A stretch of 12,567 nucleotides of DNA from an uncultured Olsenella sp. (GTDB lineage: Bacteria > Actinomycetota > Coriobacteriia > Coriobacteriales > Atopobiaceae), in NCBI GenBank assembly GCA_900548775.1, contig URLM01000053.1:1-12567 (forward strand), in the 5' to 3' direction. Every line of letters begins with the position of its first letter. The stretch's first letter is position 1. Below, in pieces: positions 6,678 to 11,630 of this stretch. The notes under the pieces were generated by a model. The model saw nothing but the letters and a program-made list of their open reading frames with translations. It did not search any database and was not told the DNA's origin. A program made the translations under genes and the position numbers.

Positions 6678-7472
6678 CTAGGCCAGAGCCACCGTTCCCC
6701 CGCTAACGACCGCCTTGAGGTCGAGGGCGGCACGCGCCGCACCGCGCTGGCCGCAGAGAAGGTACTCGACGTTGCCCTTGTGACCGTGCACGGGGCTCTC
6801 GCAGCAGCCCGTGGGGCCAAGCCCCGCGTCCGCGAACGCCGCCGCAATGCGCTCGAGCGCTCGCAGGCGGACCTCGGGGTCGCGGACCACGCCGCCCTCG
6901 CCAACCTCGTCGCGAGCGGCCTCGAACTGGGGCTTCACCAGCGTGAGAAAGGCTCCGTCCGCCGAGAGGAGCTCGAGCACCGCAGGCAGCACCGTTTCGA
7001 CCGAGGTGAAGGAGACGTCGCAGACGGCAAGCCGGATGGTGCCCGCGCGCTCTGGCGTGGGCACGTCGACGATGTTCGTGCGCTCGAGGAGGGTGACGCG
7101 GGAGTCTCTTCTCAGCGACCAGTCGAACTGCGCGTAGCCCACGTCCACCGAGAGGACCGAGGCGGCGCCGTGCTTGAGGAGGCAGTCGGTGAAGCCGCCG
7201 GTGGAGCAGCCCACGTCGAGGCAGGCAAGCCCCGTGGGGTCGACGCCAAACGCCTGGAGGCCGCGCTCGAGCTTGAGGCCGCCGCGGCTCACGAAGGGGA
7301 TATGGCCGCGCACATGAAGTGCAATGCCGGGCTCCACCTGCTCGCCGGGACGCTCGAGGCGTCGGTCCAGCGTGGAGACCTCGCCCGCCATCACGGCGCG
7401 CATCGCGTCCTCGCGGTTGGAGAAGAAGCCCTGCTCGACCAGCTCGTCATCGAGCCTTCGGCGACGCGTCAC
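6678..7472 (-). CDS. tlyA: TlyA family rRNA 2'-O-methyltransferase (S4 domain plus methyltransferase)
   Basis: A 264-residue protein with an N-terminal S4 RNA-binding domain (about 1-60), the linker motif FVSRGGLKLERGL (60-72), and an FtsJ-like Rossmann methyltransferase domain. The SAM-binding motif is CLDVGCSTGGFTD (84-96), followed by VDVGYAQ, CDVSFTSV and the LVKPQFE motif with K180. The family methylates the 2'-OH of cytidines in 16S and/or 23S rRNA (in mycobacteria this makes ribosomes sensitive to capreomycin). Cys89 replaces the more usual Ala or Ser in the SAM motif, a mild variation. It starts with GTG at 7472, overlapping the xseB stop as GTGA, a typical coupling junction. Hemolysin annotations of this family are historical. 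It cannot be told from sequence whether one or both rRNA sites are modified. Confidence 0.93.
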   Translation of the reverse strand: MTRRRRLDDELVEQGFFSNREDAMRAVMAGEVSTLDRRLERPGEQVEPGIALHVRGHIPFVSRGGLKLERGLQAFGVDPTGLACLDVGCSTGGFTDCLLKHGAASVLSVDVGYAQFDWSLRRDSRVTLLERTNIVDVPTPERAGTIRLAVCDVSFTSVETVLPAVLELLSADGAFLTLVKPQFEAARDEVGEGGVVRDPEVRLRALERIAAAFADAGLGPTGCCESPVHGHKGNVEYLLCGQRGAARAALDLKAVVSGGTVALA

Positions 7473-7798
7473 GAGGCGTTGCCGCCCTCGGCGGGGCCTT
7501 GTGGCACCTCGGGGTCAGCGCCGTCTGCGTGCGCGGCGTCTGCGGGCTTCTCGGCAGGCTTGGCCGAGTCCTTCTCGCCAGGCGCTTCGTCATCGGCGAG
7601 CATGGCCTTCTCCTCTGGCGAGAAGTCCGTTGCGTCGACAAGCTCGACGGCCTTCGAGCCCAGGGCGATGGCCTCGTCGAAGAGGTCGAGCGAGCGCTCG
7701 AGCGAGACGTCGCGGTCGCGCACGGCGCCCACGATGTCGTCCAGGCGACGGGAGATCTGGTCGAAGCTCTGATACTGGGACGCGTCCGGCTTGGCCAT
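7469..7798 (-). CDS. xseB: Exodeoxyribonuclease VII small subunit
   Basis: A 109-residue protein. The XseB core, two helices with SFDQISRRLDDIVGAV and LERSLDLFDEAIAL, covers about residues 11-56. The remaining 50 or so residues are an Ala/Glu/Asp/Pro-rich low-complexity tail that typical XseB proteins of 70-80 residues do not have. XseB multimerises with XseA to form the exonuclease VII that degrades single-stranded DNA. No xseA lies in this operon or window, which is unusual since the two are normally adjacent. The ATG is 2 nt after the nusB stop, with a GGAG ribosome site formed by the last nusB codons; its own stop overlaps the tlyA GTG. The core is short and divergent, so the name also rests on the neighbourhood. 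Confidence 0.85.
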   Translation of the reverse strand: MAKPDASQYQSFDQISRRLDDIVGAVRDRDVSLERSLDLFDEAIALGSKAVELVDATDFSPEEKAMLADDEAPGEKDSAKPAEKPADAAHADGADPEVPQGPAEGGNAS

Positions 7799-7800
7799 GG

Positions 7801-8385
7801 TTACTCCGCGACGTCGCCGGCGTCTTCGCCAGCGATGGGGGCATCGTCGAGAGGTGCCTCAAGCGATGTGCCTGCCTCGTCCTCTGGCGCGACCGTCTCC
7901 TCCAGCGGTGCGTCGTCACGAGAGGCCTGCGCGGCGTGAAGCATCTGCCGGGCCTTCTCGTAGACGTCGATGCCGGCCTCCACGTCCTTCGCGATGGTGC
8001 CGAGAACGCCATTGATGAAGCGCGGGGACTCGTCGGTGCCAAAGGCCTTGGCAAGCTCGACTGCCTCGTCGATGGCCACGGCAACCGTGATGTCGTCCTC
8101 CTCGATCATCTCGTAGAGGGCGAGCCGCAGGATGTTGCGGTCGACGATGGGCATGCGGGAGAGGCTCCAACTCGCGGAGCTGGCGCGGATGACGGCGTCG
8201 ATGGCATAGCGACGGGAGTCGACGCCGAGCGCGAGCTCTTGGCCATACGGGTCGAGCGGGCCGTCGGTGATGGCGTAGTCCCCCGAGAGGACCTCCTCCA
8301 CCATACGGTGGTTGACGTCTGCCTGGAAGAGAATCTGCAGAGCTTGGGCGCGTGCGAGTGTGCGCCCTCCAAAGCGACCGGACAC
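7801..8385 (-). CDS. nusB: Transcription antitermination factor NusB
   Basis: A 194-residue NusB, which binds boxA RNA with S10 (NusE) during rRNA transcription antitermination. The all-helical domain spans about 5-150: RTLARAQALQILFQADV at the N-terminus, WSLSRMPIVDRNILRLALYEM (73-93), and AIDEAVELAKAF followed by SPRFINGVLG (104-129). Residues 155-194 form an acidic Asp/Glu/Ala/Pro tail absent from most NusB proteins of 130-150 residues. The start is GTG at 8385, only one base after the asp23-family stop, with AAGGAG encoded by the last two codons of that gene, so the genes are very likely coupled. xseB follows after 2 nt; folD and xseA, which separate these genes in Bacillus, are missing. 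Confidence 0.95.
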   Translation of the reverse strand: MSGRFGGRTLARAQALQILFQADVNHRMVEEVLSGDYAITDGPLDPYGQELALGVDSRRYAIDAVIRASSASWSLSRMPIVDRNILRLALYEMIEEDDITVAVAIDEAVELAKAFGTDESPRFINGVLGTIAKDVEAGIDVYEKARQMLHAAQASRDDAPLEETVAPEDEAGTSLEAPLDDAPIAGEDAGDVAE

Positions 8386-8386
8386 G

Positions 8387-8749
8387 TTACTCCTTGGGGA
8401 AGACGAGGCTGTCGATGCAGACGTCCACGGCGGTCACGCCAACACCCACCTGCTCGGTGATGGCATCGGCGACCTCGTTGCGAACATCGGCTGCAAGCTT
8501 GGTGAACGGATAGCCGTAGAAGACGGCAAGATGGACGCAGATGCGCAGGCCGCCATCCTCGACGGAGGACTCGACCGCGGACTCTGGAGCAACGGAGTTG
8601 CTCGTAAAGACGCTGATGAGGCTCGAGGTGATGTCGTTGCCGCCCACGGAGGCAACGCCCTCAACGCGCTTGGCAGCGAGAGAGACGACGGTGGAGATGA
8701 CTCGCTTCGAAATGCCGATGCCAGAAACGTAAAGCTCGCTTTCGGCCAT
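8387..8749 (-). CDS. Asp23/Gls24 family envelope stress response protein (YqhY-like)
   Basis: A 120-residue small protein of the Asp23 (DUF322) family. The characteristic pattern is present: VSGIGISKRVISTVVSLAAKRVEGVASV (8-35), then LRICVHLAVFYGYPFTKLAADV (68-89) and a closing VGVGVTAVDVCIDSLVF. Members are abundant cytoplasmic or membrane-associated proteins linked to envelope stress; in Bacillus the YqhY gene sits beside accBC and nusB and is tied to fatty-acid metabolism. Here it is the first gene of the operon and lies next to efp, as is common in Gram-positives. The ATG at 8749 has AGGAGGG about 6 nt upstream, and no membrane segment is evident. Its exact role cannot be given. Confidence 0.9.
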   Translation of the reverse strand: MAESELYVSGIGISKRVISTVVSLAAKRVEGVASVGGNDITSSLISVFTSNSVAPESAVESSVEDGGLRICVHLAVFYGYPFTKLAADVRNEVADAITEQVGVGVTAVDVCIDSLVFPKE

Positions 8750-8826
8750 AGGTGGCCCTCCTTGTGCTCGGTTCGTTGCCGTAGGACGACGGACGCGCTT
8801 GTCCGCCGAAGACCCCAAACACTGCC

Positions 8827-8832
8827 AGTATA
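8827..8832 (-). promoter_or_regulatory. Putative -10 element for the asp23-nusB-...-PARG operon
   Basis: The minus strand reads TATACT, one mismatch from consensus, about 78 nt upstream of the asp23-family ATG. It lies between the presumed efp terminator and the operon. The surrounding 11 bases (CGTCTATACTG, minus strand) are identical to those at the efp -10. No clear -35 is seen. Confidence 0.5.
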
Positions 8833-8858
8833 GACGTTGCCGGCCGCTGGGAAGCAGA

Positions 8859-8886
8859 CGCCCGCGCGGCTGTGGCCACGCGGGCG
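8859..8886 (-). terminator. GC hairpin downstream of efp
   Basis: CGCCCGCG (8859-8866) pairs with CGCGGGCG (8879-8886). After one mismatch, a further 3 bp of inner stem (8868-8870 with 8875-8877) closes a TGTG loop. It lies about 50 nt past the efp stop and upstream of the next promoter. There is no real U-run, so termination is inferred from position. A smaller GGCGC/GCGCC hairpin (8904-8918) lies between it and efp. Confidence 0.5.
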
Positions 8887-8933
8887 CGTGTGCGGTTGAG
8901 CTGGGCGCCGGTAGCGCCTGCGCTTGCTTGGTC

Positions 8934-9497
8934 CTAGACGCGAGCGACGAACTTGCCGTCGCGGGTGTCGACCTTGATCTTCTCGCCCTGGTTGAGGTAC
9001 ATCGGGACCTGGATGGTGGCGCCGGTCTCGATGACGGCAGGCTTGGTGCCGCCCTGGACGGTGTCGCCCTTGAAGCCCGGGTCGGTCTGGGTGATCTCGA
9101 CCTCGATGAAAGTGGGCGGCTGCACCGCGTACAGGACGTCGTTGGCGTACTGGAGAAGGCAGATGTCGTTCTCCTTGAGGAACTTGTCGTTGTCGCCGAT
9201 GAGCGCCCTGTCGACGGGGATCTGCTCGAAGGTCTCGGTGTCCATGAACCAGAAGGAGGTGCCGTCATCGTAGAGGTACTGCATCTCGCGGGTGCGCATG
9301 TCGACGCTCTCGAACTTGGCGGACTGCTGGAAGTTTTCCTCGTTCACGCGGCCAGTGCGGATGTCGCGGTACTTAGTGCGAACGTAGGTGTTGCCCTTGC
9401 CCGGCTTGACGTGCTGGGCCTCGAGAATGACGCAGTCCTTGCCCTTGATGTTGACGCCAAGGCCAGCCTTGAGGTCGGTGATGGAAAGTGTAGCCAC
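8934..9497 (-). CDS. efp: Translation elongation factor P
   Basis: A 187-residue EF-P, which relieves ribosome stalling at polyproline stretches. It has three beta-barrel domains (about 1-63, 64-127 and 128-187). The functional loop reads VKPGKGNTYVR, placing a lysine at position 34, the usual site of modification. The C-terminal signature KPAVIETGATIQVP...G spans 152-171. The start is GTG at 9497, with AAGGAG 8 nt upstream and the family N-terminus VATLSITDLK; an ATG 11 codons upstream lies in a hairpin and has no ribosome site. It appears to be a single-gene transcript with its own promoter at about 9554 and a hairpin after it. The loop is PGKGN, not the PGKGP described for a subfamily of Actinobacteria. 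Confidence 0.97.
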   Translation of the reverse strand: MATLSITDLKAGLGVNIKGKDCVILEAQHVKPGKGNTYVRTKYRDIRTGRVNEENFQQSAKFESVDMRTREMQYLYDDGTSFWFMDTETFEQIPVDRALIGDNDKFLKENDICLLQYANDVLYAVQPPTFIEVEITQTDPGFKGDTVQGGTKPAVIETGATIQVPMYLNQGEKIKVDTRDGKFVARV

Positions 9498-9518
9498 GAA
9501 ACGGTCTCCTTCTCCCTT

Positions 9519-9535
9519 GCCCGGGGACACCGGGC
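9519..9535 (-). promoter_or_regulatory. Small hairpin in the efp leader
   Basis: GCCCGG (9519-9524) and CCGGGC (9530-9535) form a perfect 6-bp stem with a five-base loop. It sits between the efp -10 and the ribosome site, ending about 8 nt before the AAGGAG. It could stabilise the mRNA or affect translation; nothing more can be said. Confidence 0.35.
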
Positions 9536-9553
9536 ATTTTCGTACGGCGGTAC

Positions 9554-9559
9554 AGTATA
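9554..9559 (-). promoter_or_regulatory. Putative -10 element of efp
   Basis: The minus strand reads TATACT 56 nt upstream of the efp GTG, within CGTCTATACTG, the same 11-mer found at the asp23-operon promoter. No convincing -35 hexamer is seen. Confidence 0.5.
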
Positions 9560-9688
9560 GACGCCTTGGCTTGGTGGCGCGAGCGGCTACGGGCGTTTTC
9601 CAAAAACGTGCAAAAAGGACGGCGAGAAACCCGACGAGCGATGGACGCCGGAGGGGGTGTTTCCGCAGCAGCTGCGGAGAAATACGGG

Positions 9689-9841
9689 CCTCCGGAGAGA
9701 ATCCGGCGCCGGAGGACGCGTCTCGTACGGAATCCCGTCGGGAACCCCCCTCCCGGCGTCGTTTCTTCTCCGGAGGGCCCTTCTCGTACGTGATTGCTTC
9801 GATAACGCAGACTTCGGCGTCATTTCCGCGCCGGAGGACGC
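9689..9841. repeat. First copy of a 153-bp near-identical direct repeat
   Basis: It matches 9872-10024 at a constant offset of 183 bp with a single difference (T9787 against C9970). It comprises the 3' half of a C unit plus complete A and B units of the 61-bp array. The near-identity, against clear divergence among the A, B and C units, indicates a recent duplication of three units together. Confidence 0.95.
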
Positions 9842-9871
9842 GCTATCGCAGCCGCCGTGGAGAAAAACGTA

Positions 9872-10024
9872 CCTCCGGAGAGAATCCGGCGCCGGAGGAC
9901 GCGTCTCGTACGGAATCCCGTCGGGAACCCCCCTCCCGGCGTCGTTTCTTCTCCGGAGGGCCCTTCTCGCACGTGATTGCTTCGATAACGCAGACTTCGG
10001 CGTCATTTCCGCGCCGGAGGACGC
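9872..10024. repeat. Second copy of the 153-bp direct repeat
   Basis: The partner of 9689-9841, identical at 152 of 153 positions. The 30 bases immediately before each copy (9659-9688 and 9842-9871) are related but clearly divergent, so they bound the duplicated or converted segment. Confidence 0.95.
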
Positions 10025-10120
10025 ATCTCGTACGTGATCCCGTCGGGAACCCGCCTTTCGGCGTCATTTCCTCGCCGGAGGGCGCGCATCCGCAGCGCAG
10101 GAGCTCCCCGCTTCCCCGCG

Positions 10121-10510
10121 CTAGTGTCCCAGGCGACCGATGGTGTTGTTCCAGAGTCCCTTGGCCCCGGCCCCAACAACCTGGAAGAAGGAGGGCGAGC
10201 GCAGAAGGCGCTCGGCGGGCACGTGCTCTCGGATGGCACGCAGGCAGGCTTTGTTGTCGCCGGTCGAGAAGGTGAAGTGGCGGCCGTCCTTCACGAAGAT
10301 CGCGAAGCGCGGGATCGTCTTGCCCGCAATGACCGACGCCGAGACGTAATCGATCTCGTCCCAGGGAATCTGTATGAAATCCTCGACGTTCTTCTCGTTG
10401 TAGTACTCAAAGGCCACGTCGCCCAGCATCACGTTGCCACCTGAGGTAAGCCCGTCGAGGTTCGTCGCCCGGTCCGTGTAGTCGACCTTCGTGTTCTGAG
10501 ACTGTGCCAT
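10121..10510 (-). CDS. manO: DUF956 family protein, ManO-like, of the mannose PTS operon
   Basis: A 129-residue protein of the DUF956 family, found at the end of mannose-class PTS operons in lactobacilli and related bacteria (manO). The conserved core includes TDRATNLDGLTSGGNVMLGDVAFEYYN (about 11-37) and IQIPWDEIDYVSASVIAGKTIPRFAIFVKDGRHFTFSTGDNKACLRAIREHV, a PH-like beta-rich pattern without membrane segments. The C-terminus ends in a short basic/hydrophobic stretch. The molecular role is not established; involvement in PTS regulation or function is inferred from context. I chose the ATG at 10510 because AGGAGG lies 10 nt upstream and the protein then has family length. It follows the IID gene after 163 nt and a strong terminator, so it may be expressed at a lower level. 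Confidence 0.88.
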   Translation of the reverse strand: MAQSQNTKVDYTDRATNLDGLTSGGNVMLGDVAFEYYNEKNVEDFIQIPWDEIDYVSASVIAGKTIPRFAIFVKDGRHFTFSTGDNKACLRAIREHVPAERLLRSPSFFQVVGAGAKGLWNNTIGRLGH

Positions 10511-10512
10511 GT

Positions 10513-10526
10513 AGGAGCACCCTCCT
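10513..10526 (-). promoter_or_regulatory. Hairpin that could mask the manO ribosome-binding site
   Basis: On the minus strand AGGAG-GGTG-CTCCT forms a perfect 5-bp stem with a four-base loop, two bases before the ATG. The Shine-Dalgarno sequence itself is one arm, so translation may depend on opening this helix. The stem is short, so the effect may be modest. Confidence 0.4.
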
Positions 10527-10585
10527 CGATTCCGTGGAATCAGCGACTGTGCGACGGGCTGCGCCGCAGCGGCCCCAACAAAACA

Positions 10586-10620
10586 GGACCGCACCCCACC
10601 AGCCTAGCAGGGTGCGGTCC
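10586..10620 (-). terminator. Intrinsic terminator between the IID gene and manO
   Basis: GGACCGCACCC (10586-10596) pairs perfectly with GGGTGCGGTCC (10610-10620) around a 13-base loop. In the minus-strand RNA the stem is followed by UGUUUUGUUGG, a U-rich stretch, making this the most complete intrinsic terminator in the window. It lies 53 nt past the IID stop and 75 nt before manO. A smaller CCCGA-AATA-TCGGG hairpin (10651-10664) precedes it. Confidence 0.75.
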
Positions 10621-10673
10621 ACGACGTACGCCATTCTCGCCAGCGCGGCGCCCGAAATATCGGGGAAGGAGCC

Positions 10674-11606
10674 CTAGAGCAGCCCGATAAGGCGGCCGAG
10701 AATACCCACGCCAAAGAGGGCGAGGATGATTGCGATCGGCGAGACGTTCTTCTTCAGCAGCTTGCACACGAACAGCGTGAGGGCCACGGCGGCGAGGCCG
10801 GGGATCAGCGAGTCGAGGTTCTGCTGGAGGGTGGTGACCTTCATCTGGTCGAGACCATTTGCGCCAAGAGCGGCGTACTGCGCGAGCGCGCTCTTGATGC
10901 CCGTGGCGTCCGGCGTGATGGTAGACCAGTCGATGTAGGCACCTGCCTGCTGCTGGATCGTGGAGACAACCGGCTTGAAGCTGATGGTGACCCAGCGCTC
11001 GACCAGAGCGCCGATGACGAACATACCAAGGATGGAGGCACCCTCGGTAATCTTGCCGAGCTTGCCGCCCGAGAGGTCTTTCGAGATGTCAGCGCCAGCA
11101 CGGTAGCCAGCCTCCTGCGTGTACCACAGGAAGGCAAGGCGGATGACGTTCCAGAGCACGAAGAACAGGATGGGGCCAAGCGGCGAGCCGCCCAGGGCCA
11201 GCGAGGCGCCGAGGGCACCGAGCAGCGGGCGCACCGTGTACCAGAAGACGGGGTCGCCGACGCCGGCGAGAGGACCCATCATACCGACCTTGACGCCCTG
11301 AATCGTGACGTCGTCGATAGGCTCGCCGTTGGCACGGCCCTCCTCGAGGGCGAGGGTGACGCCGATGACGGGTGCGGAGACGTACGGGTGGGTGTTGTAG
11401 AACTCGAGGTGGCGCTTGAGGGCAGCGATCTGGTCATCCTTGTTGGGATAGAGCTTCTTGATCGCCGGAATCATTGAGTAGCACCAGCCGCCGTTCTGCA
11501 TGCGCTCGTAGTTCCACGAGCCCTGCAGGAACTGGTGACGGTTGCACACCGCGAGACGGTCCTGCTTGGAAAGGTGGACGCCCTTGTCCTGAATCTCTTC
11601 TGCCAT
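10674..11606 (-). CDS. manZ: PTS mannose/fructose/sorbose family transporter subunit IID
   Basis: A 310-residue IID membrane subunit (ManZ/ManN), which with IIC forms the sugar-translocating part of a mannose-class phosphotransferase system. Typical family segments are QGSWNYERMQNGGWCYSMIPAIKKLYP (28-54), the FYNTHPY motif (69-75), and MMGPLAGVGDPVFWYTVRPLLGALG (109-133). Hydrophobic segments lie around 126-140, 144-162, 190-206, 268-284 and 290-308. The ATG at 11606 lies 24 nt after the IIC stop, with GGGAG about 11 nt upstream. The sugar cannot be read from sequence: mannose, glucose, fructose, sorbose and amino-sugar systems share this fold, though DUF956 downstream favours a mannose/glucose-type system. 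A strong terminator follows. Confidence 0.95.
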   Translation of the reverse strand: MAEEIQDKGVHLSKQDRLAVCNRHQFLQGSWNYERMQNGGWCYSMIPAIKKLYPNKDDQIAALKRHLEFYNTHPYVSAPVIGVTLALEEGRANGEPIDDVTIQGVKVGMMGPLAGVGDPVFWYTVRPLLGALGASLALGGSPLGPILFFVLWNVIRLAFLWYTQEAGYRAGADISKDLSGGKLGKITEGASILGMFVIGALVERWVTISFKPVVSTIQQQAGAYIDWSTITPDATGIKSALAQYAALGANGLDQMKVTTLQQNLDSLIPGLAAVALTLFVCKLLKKNVSPIAIILALFGVGILGRLIGLL

Positions 11607-11630
11607 TGCTAATCACACTCCCTTGCAAGC

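Larger units (their letters stand above)
9598..10085. repeat. Tandem array of 61-bp units with a 183-bp higher-order period
   Basis: Eight copies of CCGGAGG occur at exact 61-bp intervals (starts 9648, 9709, 9770, 9831, 9892, 9953, 10014, 10075). They mark one degenerate unit (9598-9658) and seven clear 61-bp units from 9659 to 10085. The units are of three types in the order C-A-B-C-A-B-A. C units begin at 9659 and 9842, A units at 9720, 9903 and 10025, and B units at 9781 and 9964. Shared parts are TCTCGTACG near the start, CGGCGTC in A and B units, and CCGGAGG near the end. The period is not a multiple of three, so successive units are read in different frames, and no convincing protein is encoded. 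The array fills the gap between the manO stop (36 nt away) and the efp promoter. Function unknown. Confidence 0.9.

Noticed and set aside
3829..7772. Very long plus-strand open frames opposite the PARG, recN, nadK and tlyA genes (over 600 codons each)
   Set aside because: High GC makes stop codons rare. The frames run across several real gene boundaries and their translations show no recognisable family.
9598..10085. CRISPR array
   Set aside because: The whole 61-bp unit is related from copy to copy. There are no unique spacers between short identical repeats and no cas genes nearby.
10086..10122. Terminator hairpin at the end of manO (AGCGC/GCGCT)
   Set aside because: Only 5 bp pair around a long loop, the stem includes the stop codon, and no U-run follows; not strong enough to call.
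9587..10275. Open frames through the 61-bp array on both strands that would encode repetitive Arg/Pro/Ser-rich proteins
   Set aside because: Several frames on both strands are open at once, the 61-bp unit shifts frame at each repeat, and there is no family similarity. A non-coding repeat is the simpler view, though a short product cannot be excluded.
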